Of a stretch of 64,000 nt of DNA, positions 52,505 through 59,441 are shown in pieces (positions within the stretch are counted from its first letter, which is position 1; every line of letters starts with the position of its first letter). The notes under the pieces were generated by a model. The model was not told the origin of the DNA. It saw only the letters and a list, made by a program, of their open reading frames with translations, and did no database searches. Source of the stretch: Proteiniphilum acetatigenes DSM 18083 (GTDB lineage: Bacteria > Bacteroidota > Bacteroidia > Bacteroidales > Dysgonomonadaceae); contig NZ_KB905695.1 in NCBI RefSeq assembly GCF_000380985.1, positions 186,001 through 250,000 of the forward strand, given 5' to 3'. The translations under genes were made by a program, and so were the position numbers.

Positions 52505-53446
52505 ATGAAACAAAGAACCATAAGAGAAGCTTTTTCTATCAAGGGGAAAGGATTACACACAGGGGTAAAAACTACTATCACATTCCGGCCGGCGCCTGTT
52601 GATTTCGGATACAAGATCAAACGGACTGATCTTCAAGGAAGCCCGGTAATTACGGCTTCTGCCGAAAATGTAATGAATACCCAAAGATGTACTGTCTTAC
52701 TTGTAGATGGAGTACAGGTTGCTACGATAGAACATGCGTTGGCTGCACTTTACGGATGTGAGATTGATAATTGCCTGATTGAAATTGATTCTCCTGAATT
52801 TCCGATACTGGATGGGAGCGCTGTTGAATATGTGAATAATATTCACAGGGTAGGTTTCGAAGAGCAGTCTGAAGAGAGGATCTATTATGAGGTGGATCAG
52901 AATATTGAATATTTCGATGCTGAAACAGGATCATACCTGATATTAATGCCCTCTGACAGATTTAGCATCCATGTGCAGATAGCATTCGACTCGGAGGTTT
53001 TACCTGTACAAAAGGCCTTTCTGGAAAATTTATCCGATTTTAAAGATGAAGTCTCGATGTGCAGAACATTTGTCTTTATAAGAGAGATCGAAAGTCTCCT
53101 GAAAACCGGATTGATTAAGGGCGGGGACCTGGATAACGCAATTGTTATTTACGATCAACTCATTCAACAGAAGGAATTGGATCGGTTGGCCGATGTCATG
53201 GGTATAGAGAGGAGAAAGATTGATAAAACCGGATATATAGTAAATAAGCCGCTTTTGTTTCCTAATGAACCCGCAAGGCATAAATTACTGGATGTTATCG
53301 GAGATATAGCCCTTGTCGGCAGGTTTATCAAAGGAAGAATAATCGCAAATCGTCCCGGTCACCGGATCAATAACCTGTTCGCAAGGAATATAGTTGAACA
53401 GATCGAAACGAGGTCTGTCTTTGAGATGCATACAAATTTTTCATAG
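52505..53446 (+). CDS. lpxC: Stand-alone LpxC, UDP-3-O-acyl-GlcNAc deacetylase
   Basis: Catalyses the committed step of lipid A synthesis, zinc-dependent deacetylation of UDP-3-O-acyl-GlcNAc. The 313-residue protein keeps the catalytic set: E76-H77 in TIEHALAALYG, H259 and D263 in ARHKLLDVIGD, and H286 in NRPGHRINN, plus SPEFPILDGSAVEYV and MCRTFVF. Bacteroidetes usually encode LpxC fused to FabZ in a protein of about 460 residues; here the protein ends after LpxC and no fabZ follows. It may be an extra, accessory copy. It lies among repeats beside efflux genes, not in the usual lpx cluster. Essential versus accessory cannot be decided from this window. Confidence 0.9.
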   Translation: MKQRTIREAFSIKGKGLHTGVKTTITFRPAPVDFGYKIKRTDLQGSPVITASAENVMNTQRCTVLLVDGVQVATIEHALAALYGCEIDNCLIEIDSPEFPILDGSAVEYVNNIHRVGFEEQSEERIYYEVDQNIEYFDAETGSYLILMPSDRFSIHVQIAFDSEVLPVQKAFLENLSDFKDEVSMCRTFVFIREIESLLKTGLIKGGDLDNAIVIYDQLIQQKELDRLADVMGIERRKIDKTGYIVNKPLLFPNEPARHKLLDVIGDIALVGRFIKGRIIANRPGHRINNLFARNIVEQIETRSVFEMHTNFS

Positions 53447-53461
53447 AAAACCCCCATTAAT

Positions 53462-53722
53462 ATGAAGACTATCTTTTTATTTGTCAGGAGAAACATGATC
53501 TCTTTTCTGGGTATGACTCTGGGATTGATAGGCGGATATCTTTACTGGCTATATTATGGGATCTATGACGGTACATTTGGTTTTTCTTCGGAATTGTGGA
53601 CAAATTGCGTGTATGGATTATTGTTTGGAGGATTGATAGGCAGCTTAATTAGAAAAAAAACGATCAATCATTATGAGAAAAAAAACAATTTTGATCACAG
53701 GAGCGACACAGGGCATGGGTAA
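53462..53722 (+). CDS. DUF6132-like small membrane protein
   Basis: An 86-residue membrane protein with two hydrophobic helices (MISFLGMTLGLIGGYLYWLY, about 12-32, and CVYGLLFGGLIGSLI, about 50-64). The GGYLYW and YGxxxGxxxGSL pattern recalls the DUF6132 family, usually annotated as a YtxH- or rhodanese-linked small membrane protein, but the cysteines common there are absent. Its last 50 bases overlap the start of the SDR gene in a different frame, implying translational coupling. It follows lpxC by 15 bases. Confidence 0.6.
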   Translation: MKTIFLFVRRNMISFLGMTLGLIGGYLYWLYYGIYDGTFGFSSELWTNCVYGLLFGGLIGSLIRKKTINHYEKKNNFDHRSDTGHG

Positions 53723-54548
53723 AGCCGCGGCATTGGCCTTAGCAAAACAAGGGCACCATATTATTATCACGGGTCGTAAAGAGTACGAAACCGTTCAGGT
53801 ACAACAGGAGATCATTTTAGAAAGCGATAACCCTCATGTTGATTATCTTTTAGCCGATTTGTCACTGCTGGGTAATATCCATCAATTGGCAGAAAGGTTC
53901 AAGCAGCGCTTTGACGGATTAGACATACTCATCCACAATGCAGGAGGCATTTTTGGTAAGGAAAGGATGGAGACTGCCGACGCGATAGAAAAGACCATTG
54001 CCTTAAATTTCGTCGCACCTTACTTGTTGACCGCGTTACTTACCGACGAGCTACAAAAGCATTCCGATGCGCGCATTGTATTTACAGCTTCGGATGGACA
54101 TAGTTCTATGGCAAAACCCGACTTTGAGGATATAGAATTAAAACAGGGGTACACAGCCGGAAGGGCTTATGGGAATGCAAAACTCTTCTTGATCATGATG
54201 TCTCAGGAATTAGACCGGAAGTTTAAAGAGACAGGTATTGATATTACCGTCAACTCACTTCATCCCGGTGTGGTGATAAACCAGAAAATGGTGGAAGATG
54301 CGAAAAGAAGAGGCTTTTTAGGAAAAGCAATCATGCTTCCTCTGATGCGGTTGCTGATGAAAACAGCAGAACAGGGAGCGGATACCATTGTTTATCTCGC
54401 TTCTTCGGAAGAGGTGGAAGATACCAGCGGCTTGTATTTTTACAACCGCAAACCTAAGAAGGTAAATAAGAAATATATTTCGGTGGAGACAAAAGAGATC
54501 ATTTGGAACTATTGCGAGACGATAACAGGAGTAAAATTATTCAAATAA
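53673..54548 (+). CDS. Short-chain dehydrogenase/reductase (retinol-dehydrogenase-like)
   Basis: A 291-residue NAD(P)-dependent oxidoreductase. Cofactor motif TGATQGMGKAAA near residue 10, HNAGG near 89, and the catalytic pair in YGNAK (Tyr and Lys). ITVNSLHPGVVINQK follows the active site. The layout resembles retinol dehydrogenase/WW-oxidoreductase-type SDRs that are widespread as genes of unknown substrate. The start is within the preceding small gene (50-base overlap). Downstream is a dispersed repeat. Confidence 0.88.
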   Translation: MRKKTILITGATQGMGKAAALALAKQGHHIIITGRKEYETVQVQQEIILESDNPHVDYLLADLSLLGNIHQLAERFKQRFDGLDILIHNAGGIFGKERMETADAIEKTIALNFVAPYLLTALLTDELQKHSDARIVFTASDGHSSMAKPDFEDIELKQGYTAGRAYGNAKLFLIMMSQELDRKFKETGIDITVNSLHPGVVINQKMVEDAKRRGFLGKAIMLPLMRLLMKTAEQGADTIVYLASSEEVEDTSGLYFYNRKPKKVNKKYISVETKEIIWNYCETITGVKLFK

Positions 54549-54604
54549 AATCTCTTACTACTCGCTAATAAATTCTTGTACGCCGACAGAGATGACACAA
54601 ATGA

Positions 54605-54714
54605 AACTATTTCGTTAAGCAATACGAACAGAAGACAAGCTTGCTTGTATTATGTCGTTGCGAGAATTGAAAATCGAGGAGCGAAGGCGACTCAAATAGT
54701 CTAATGTAATTGAA
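54605..54714 (+). repeat. Dispersed hairpin repeat, copy C
   Basis: AACTATTTCGTTAAGCAATA, CGAACAGAAG, hairpin ACAAGC-TT-GCTTGT, TGTCG, TTGCGAGAATTGAAAATC, GAGGAGCGAAGGCGACTC, AAATAGTCTAATGTAATTGAA. Shares ends and tail with copies A and B, but the 5' central part differs. Confidence 0.75.
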
Positions 54715-54736
54715 TACAAACATATAACATCTGCTT

Positions 54737-55207
54737 ATGAGATTTAAAAAACTGTTTTTTACCGCATTTTCTATCACGGTGCTTACTTCCACTTTAAATG
54801 CACAAAATTACAATACATCTCTTGGTGTGAGATTAGGATATGACAGCGGTTTAACGCTAAAATATTTCTTCGCTCCCGAAAATGCGGCCGAGTTTATTCT
54901 CTCTGTATCACCCCGTTACTTTCAACTCACTGGAATGTATGAATATCAGCAATTTGTGCCGGGATCATCCGATCTATCGTGGATCGTAGGGGTTGGCGCC
55001 CATCTGGGAGCTATACACTATGAGAAGGAAAAATACAAAACCGATTTGTTGTTGGGAGTGGATTTGATGGCTGGCCTGGAATACAGTATCGCCCGAACAC
55101 CTTATACTGTTGGGCTGGACTGGAAACCATCTTTTAACTTCACTAACAGTTATAACGACTATTGGCTTAACGGATTTGCCCTTAGTTTGCGATATACACT
55201 CTATTAG
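54737..55207 (+). CDS. Predicted outer-membrane beta-barrel protein, small
   Basis: A 156-residue exported protein: signal peptide MRFKKLFFTAFSITVLTSTL-NAQ followed by alternating hydrophobic/polar strands (YNTSLGVRLGYDSGLTLKYF, GVGAHLGAIHY, LLLGVDLMAGLEYS) and the C-terminal strand GFALSLRYTLY. That pattern fits an eight-stranded porin-like or OmpA-type barrel. No partner domains. Terminator follows at 55317-55341. Function unknown. Confidence 0.7.
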   Translation: MRFKKLFFTAFSITVLTSTLNAQNYNTSLGVRLGYDSGLTLKYFFAPENAAEFILSVSPRYFQLTGMYEYQQFVPGSSDLSWIVGVGAHLGAIHYEKEKYKTDLLLGVDLMAGLEYSIARTPYTVGLDWKPSFNFTNSYNDYWLNGFALSLRYTLY

Positions 55208-55316
55208 GACTAAGGTTTACTATCTTTTGCAGATAACTGAACGTAATGATTGTGTTGTTTAATGAAACCTTTGCCGGGCCTTGACTTAAGTATTGATATG
55301 TTTTAATTCGGTATTC

Positions 55317-55341
55317 AAAATTACCGTTTGGGTAATTTTTA
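55317..55341 (+). terminator. Terminator hairpin
   Basis: AAAATTACC, five bases, GGTAATTTT then TT: a 9-bp perfect stem with a T-run. It closes the 54737-55207 unit. Confidence 0.65.
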
Positions 55342-55365
55342 GGAGCAGGCAGTGTTTTGAAGCCA

Positions 55366-55373
55366 TATCTTTG
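55366..55373 (+). promoter_or_regulatory. Bacteroidetes -7 element for the porin-like gene
   Basis: TATCTTTG matches TAnnTTTG, 57 bases before the start codon at 55431. The -33 position has no good TTTG. Confidence 0.45.
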
Positions 55374-55430
55374 CAATATCAAACAAGAGAAAAGAAAAAG
55401 ATTTTATTACTCAATTAATTATTCAGAAAA

Positions 55431-56042
55431 ATGAAAAAGATGTTTTTAGTGTGTTTGTCAGTATTGATGACAACAGGATTGGTGACAGTGAATGCTCAAA
55501 CTCCCATATCTTATGGCGTGAAAGCTGAAGCAAATATGTCGAATTTTTTACTTAGCGATTTAGATAATCAGTCAAGTACAATGAAATTGGGCCCTACGCT
55601 GGGTGGATTTATGAACATTGGTCTGCATGAGAATTTCTCCATCCAACCGGAAGTAATGTTCTTCTACCGTAATTCCAAAATGGAAACCGGAACTGCTGAA
55701 GACGACTTTAGGCAATGGGGTATGCAGGTACCGGTTTACTTTCTGGGACAAACCTATACCAATAGCGGTAAGTTTTATGCCGGTGTAGGGCCCTATCTGG
55801 GACTTGGCTTTGATGCAAGATATAAAGACGCCGATAAAGATCTGTACAAGAAGGTGAATGACGAGGCCGATATGAACCGGTGGGATTTTGGATTGGGAGC
55901 ACTGGTCGGCTATGAATTCCATAACGGTATCCAGATTAATGCCGGATACCAGCTCGGACTGGTGGATCAGTTAGACGCTCTTAAAGATCACGCTTCCATG
56001 CGTACACAGACTGTGAGTCTTGGCGTTGGTTATCGCTTCTAA
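55431..56042 (+). CDS. Porin-family outer-membrane protein (OMP beta-barrel)
   Basis: A 203-residue outer-membrane protein. Signal peptide MKKMFLVCLSVLMTTGLVTV-NAQ; then barrel strands (ISYGVKAEANMSNFLLSD, MKLGPTLGGFMNIGLHENFS, IQPEVMFFYRN, YAGVGPYLGLGFDARY, GLGALVGYEFHNGIQINAGY, TVSLGVGYRF) ending in phenylalanine. This is the PorT/OMP_b-brl type common in Bacteroidetes, roles mostly unknown. Likely monocistronic with its own -7 element; followed by a remnant and a strong hairpin. Confidence 0.85.
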   Translation: MKKMFLVCLSVLMTTGLVTVNAQTPISYGVKAEANMSNFLLSDLDNQSSTMKLGPTLGGFMNIGLHENFSIQPEVMFFYRNSKMETGTAEDDFRQWGMQVPVYFLGQTYTNSGKFYAGVGPYLGLGFDARYKDADKDLYKKVNDEADMNRWDFGLGALVGYEFHNGIQINAGYQLGLVDQLDALKDHASMRTQTVSLGVGYRF

Positions 56043-56053
56043 AGAGAACCTAA

Positions 56054-56176
56054 GGAAAAGAGATTGCCTCGATACCCGACATTTACCCCAACCATGCAGA
56101 TGTGCCGGCATTAAGTTTGTATCGCACGCCTGATGGGATAAAGGTGAAGTCTGACAGGGGCAATCTCCTCAAATAA
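56054..56176 (+). pseudogene. Start-less frame, probable C-terminal remnant
   Basis: In frame: GKEIASIPDIYPNHADVPAL then SLYRTPDGIKVKSDRGNLLK and stop. It reads like the end of a real protein but an in-frame stop precedes it and there is no ATG. I do not recognise the family. It lies between the porin gene and a terminator-like hairpin. GAGATTGCC (56060) and GGCAATCTC (56159) inside it also form a long-range inverted repeat. Confidence 0.35.
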
Positions 56177-56207
56177 GGTGAAGTATAGTGTTTCTTCTTC
56201 TTCAAAG

Positions 56208-56247
56208 CTCAACGGGCTGCAGGAAATATAATCCGAAGCCCGTTGAG
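56208..56247 (+). terminator. Strong stem-loop, terminator
   Basis: CTCAACGGGCT (56208-56218) and AGCCCGTTGAG (56237-56247) pair over 11 bases, followed by TTTGCTTCTTTG. Good hairpin with a weak T-tract on both strands. Confidence 0.65.
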
Positions 56248-56407
56248 TTTGCTTCTTTGTTTTGTAAGTGAGTGATTTTGATTATATTTGAATAATATAG
56301 GATGCGCCTCGGAAAAGCTCAAACAAGCTTGGCTCTTCTCTCGGCTTTCACTATATTTGCATTGCCCTGGCAGATCTATAAACAACCAATATATTACTAT
56401 AGCCCAA

Positions 56408-57535
56408 ATGTTTCGGAAAACAGAACCTTCTATTATTCGATTAGACAAAAGAACGGCCTTTTTATCAGCGCTGTTTATCAACATATTTTTTGTCTTTGTA
56501 CAGCTTGTCATTTTAATTTATAGTTACTATATGGGAGAAAATATAGGAGAAAGATTTTCTGAAAGAATTTCCGGATCAAAGTATTATATAGAACCTGTAA
56601 ACCTGTTTTTTGAACCTGTAATTCTATTTTTGATAAATACGTTTTTACTCTATCTCTTTTTTCGAATTGAATTTTGGATACTTACCCGCTTCTCTGATAA
56701 TCGAAGAAAGGCGTGGATGTCATTCTTCATTATGTTTATTTTTATAGGTGTTTTGAGCACTATGATTTCTCAACTGTTGGGAATTTGGTTCAAGAGTGAG
56801 CTAACAGCGCACCAATATTCTATTATTCAGTTTGTCAAAGATATGTTTCTTTTTATTGCTTCTGTTTTTTTTACTTATTTGATCTATCTGATCATTAAAA
56901 ATCAAGAGAGGATGGAAGAAAACAAGAATCTTACCATTGAAAATTTTAAAAACCGGTACAACGCGTTGAAAAATCAGACCGATCCCCATTTCCTTTTCAA
57001 TTCGCTCAACTCGCTCAACGGATTGATCGGTTACGATGATGAACGGGCACATGAGTACCTGATGCAGCTCTCGTCAGTATTTCGATATACTATACAGGAA
57101 CGTCCGGTGGTGACACTTTCCGATGAGCTGGAATTTACTGAATCTTATATTTATCTAATGAAGATCCGTTACGGAAACGCTTTTTCTGTCAACATTCGGG
57201 TTTTGGACAACTATCAAGAGTATTATATTTTACCTTTCGCTATACAGACGTTGGTGGAAAATGCGGTTAAACATAATATAGTAAGCTTGAATAAACCATT
57301 ACATCTAATTATTGAAATGATGGAAAATGATACGATTATTGTCGAAAATAATCTTCAACCAAGACAAGACGTGAGCCCTGGAAATGGTTTGGGATTGTCT
57401 AATCTTAACGAGCGTTATTGGTTGATGTTCAGGAAAAATATCAGCATACAAGCCAACGATGCTGTCTTCAGAGTGGAGATCCCGCTTATAAAAAATCTGG
57501 AGAAGTATAGCGATAAGTTTATCAATATAAAATAA
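56408..57535 (+). CDS. LytS-family sensor histidine kinase
   Basis: A 375-residue inner-membrane kinase of the LytS/YesM type. Four hydrophobic segments span about 20-175 (LFINIFFVFVQLVILIYSY, LFFEPVILFLINTFLLYLFF, FFIMFIFIGVLSTMISQLLG, DMFLFIASVFFTYLIYLI). A coiled linker leads to the His_kinase domain: QTDPHFLFNSLNSLNGLIGY with the phospho-acceptor histidine, N-box QTLVENAVKHN, and G-box GNGLGLSNLNERY. I chose MFRKTEPSII; the frame opens 40 codons earlier but that part does not look like a membrane sensor. It pairs with the LytTR regulator 12 bases downstream. Confidence 0.9.
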   Translation: MFRKTEPSIIRLDKRTAFLSALFINIFFVFVQLVILIYSYYMGENIGERFSERISGSKYYIEPVNLFFEPVILFLINTFLLYLFFRIEFWILTRFSDNRRKAWMSFFIMFIFIGVLSTMISQLLGIWFKSELTAHQYSIIQFVKDMFLFIASVFFTYLIYLIIKNQERMEENKNLTIENFKNRYNALKNQTDPHFLFNSLNSLNGLIGYDDERAHEYLMQLSSVFRYTIQERPVVTLSDELEFTESYIYLMKIRYGNAFSVNIRVLDNYQEYYILPFAIQTLVENAVKHNIVSLNKPLHLIIEMMENDTIIVENNLQPRQDVSPGNGLGLSNLNERYWLMFRKNISIQANDAVFRVEIPLIKNLEKYSDKFINIK

Positions 57536-57547
57536 CTCATAATTCAT

Positions 57548-58315
57548 ATGAACGCTGTAATTGTAGAAGACGAATTTGCTGCCGCGCAGAATCTTGAAAG
57601 ACTCATAAAGTCGGTAGATGAGAATATCGATATTATCGCGGTACTGCAAAATGTAGATGAGAGTATAGAGTGGTTCTCGACAAACAGGCTGCCCGATGTG
57701 GTTTTTATGGATATTCATCTTGCCGATGGAGACTCTTTCTCTATTTTTAAGAATATTGAAATCCGTTGCCCGATTATTTTTACCACTGCTTATGACCAGT
57801 ATGCATTGAAAGCGTTCGAGGTGAACAGCATCGACTATTTACTCAAACCGATCAGTAAAAACAGCCTTGAAAAGGCATTGGCCAAACTGAAGAACTTCTC
57901 GCCCAACAACAATCACTCCGATGTGATTGCACAGATAATGAAAAGTATCCATCAGGTGAATAAAACACACAAAAAAAGTTTCCTTATCCCGTTCAAGGAT
58001 AAACTGATACCTGTTTCATCCGACGATATTGCCTATGTTTATTCACAGAATAAAAAGGCCGTGATCACCTGTTTCAATAAGCGTGATTACATGATGGATA
58101 CATCGCTTGATGATTTTTTGAAACAACTCGATCCCGATCTGTTTTTCAGAGCAAACAGGCAATTCATTATTTCGCACCAGGCCGTAACCGACCTCTCGAT
58201 GTGGTTTGACGGGAAATTAGCAGTAAATCTTTCTGTTCCTACGCCCGAAAGAATAATTGTGAGTCGTGCCAGAAGTGCCGATTTTAAAAAATGGTACATG
58301 AAAACAGATGATTGA
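57548..58315 (+). CDS. LytTR-family response regulator
   Basis: A 255-residue regulator: receiver domain with phospho-acceptor D55 in VVFMDIHLADGDSF and FTTAYDQYALKAFEVNSIDY-LLKP, then a LytTR DNA-binding domain (KKSFLIPFKDKLIPVSSDDI, FFRANRQFIISHQAVTDLS). Acts with the upstream LytS kinase, a class that often regulates envelope, exopolysaccharide or transport genes. Its targets here are unknown; the flanking efflux operon and porin genes are candidates by proximity only. Confidence 0.93.
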   Translation: MNAVIVEDEFAAAQNLERLIKSVDENIDIIAVLQNVDESIEWFSTNRLPDVVFMDIHLADGDSFSIFKNIEIRCPIIFTTAYDQYALKAFEVNSIDYLLKPISKNSLEKALAKLKNFSPNNNHSDVIAQIMKSIHQVNKTHKKSFLIPFKDKLIPVSSDDIAYVYSQNKKAVITCFNKRDYMMDTSLDDFLKQLDPDLFFRANRQFIISHQAVTDLSMWFDGKLAVNLSVPTPERIIVSRARSADFKKWYMKTDD

Positions 58316-58336
58316 GAATGAGTAGCGTCGTTTTAA

Positions 58337-58522
58337 TTATATCCGCAAGTTCCAAAACGCCTTAAAGAATGGGCTTATGCAGGTTTTCTGTTCAACTTTA
58401 TTTTTGCGAGTATAAGCCATTTTGCAGTAGATGGAATGGGTTTTCAATCGTTTTTCCCGCTTATTTTTATCGGGATACTTGCGTTATCGTATATCAGTTA
58501 CCACAAATTAAATGCATTATGA
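58337..58522 (+). pseudogene. C-terminal fragment of a DoxX-like membrane protein
   Basis: Start-less frame reading PQVPKRLKEWAYAGFLFNFI then FASISHFAVDGMGFQSFFPL and IFIGILALSYISYHKLNAL before the stop. The PKRLKEWAYAG segment and the following helix are typical of the C-terminal half of DoxX-like family proteins (full length about 120 residues). The N-terminal half is missing and an in-frame stop precedes it. A remnant, not a gene. Confidence 0.6.
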
Positions 58523-58617
58523 AAAGTTGAAAGCAATTGGCGGACAAATCAGAGTAAGTCCGGTATCAGCTTAAAAACAAATGATAATACTACTTATTTA
58601 TAGCTCAACCCAACAGC

Positions 58618-58656
58618 AAAAACAGCTCAATTCTCATCAAAATTGAGCTGTTTTTA
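58618..58656. terminator. Bidirectional terminator
   Basis: AAAAACAGCTCAATT, then CTCATCA, then AATTGAGCTGTTTTT: about 13-15 paired bases with A- and T-runs on both sides, so it can stop transcription from either strand. It insulates the second efflux operon. Confidence 0.8.
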
Positions 58657-58759
58657 ATTAATAAATGAGTGATAACCACTTATAACTACCGCCGATGGAG
58701 ACTCGGCATTGTTTTTTTATATTTCAGCACTTAAAATAGCCGTTTGGGAATTACACTCT

Positions 58760-58780
58760 CTACAACCTGCGCGGTTGTAG
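58760..58780 (+). promoter_or_regulatory. Perfect palindrome, probable TetR2 operator
   Basis: CTACAACC-TGCGC-GGTTGTAG: 8-base perfect arms around 5 bases, located 40 bases before the tetR2 start, and directly upstream of TTACTTTG, a near -7 box at 58783-58790. Position and symmetry fit autorepression. Confidence 0.55.
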
Positions 58781-58820
58781 TATTACTTTGCATTGTCAAA
58801 AATGTAAATATGGGTGTATA

Positions 58821-59432
58821 ATGTTAAGAGAAAGAATAATTCAACAAGCAACAGACCTTTTCAGCCTTCATGGCATTAAAAATGTATCCATGGACGATTT
58901 GGCATCTTCCCTGGGTATCTCTAAACGAACTATCTATCAGAATTTTAAAAACAAAGAGGATATTTTGAAGAATTGTATCCTTGTTTCCCGGGAGAATAGA
59001 ACCCTGAGAATTATTGAGACCATGAGCCAATCGGAGAATGTTGTCTGTGGATGTTTACAAATAATTAATGATTATAAATACACCCGATTACCGGCTGCTA
59101 TATTCTGGGAGGATATTTACAAATATTATCCGGAAGTTTATCAAGGCATTTTGCAGGATGCAGAGAAAAATAATATCTATCTGAAACGACTGCTAAAAGA
59201 AGGAATAAAAGACAATTATTTCCGTAAAAAAATAAATTTGGATGAAACTGTCTTTATGTTGGATATAAGTACTTGCATAAAAATCTGCGGTATTTATTCA
59301 GTAAGAGTTTCTTTGTCTCGTATGGATCTGATTTCCAATATGATGATTAATATGCTTCGCGGAATTTCTACTCCTAAGGGTATTGAAATCATAGATCAAT
59401 ATATTGCCAACTTACCCCATTCAAATAATTAA
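58821..59432 (+). CDS. TetR/AcrR-family regulator 2 (efflux operon 2)
   Basis: A 203-residue repressor-like protein. HTH: MLRERIIQQATDLFSLHGIK, NVSMDDLASSLGISKRTIYQ, NFKNKEDIL. Strong resemblance to TetR1 at 43499. The frame opens at 58788 within the promoter region, so M12 of that frame is taken as start. Only 9 bases separate its stop from tolC2, implying co-transcription with the pump genes. The palindrome at 58760-58780 is the likely operator. The ligand domain diverges from TetR1 more than the HTH does, hinting at different inducers. Confidence 0.92.
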   Translation: MLRERIIQQATDLFSLHGIKNVSMDDLASSLGISKRTIYQNFKNKEDILKNCILVSRENRTLRIIETMSQSENVVCGCLQIINDYKYTRLPAAIFWEDIYKYYPEVYQGILQDAEKNNIYLKRLLKEGIKDNYFRKKINLDETVFMLDISTCIKICGIYSVRVSLSRMDLISNMMINMLRGISTPKGIEIIDQYIANLPHSNN

Positions 59433-59441
59433 TAATATTTT

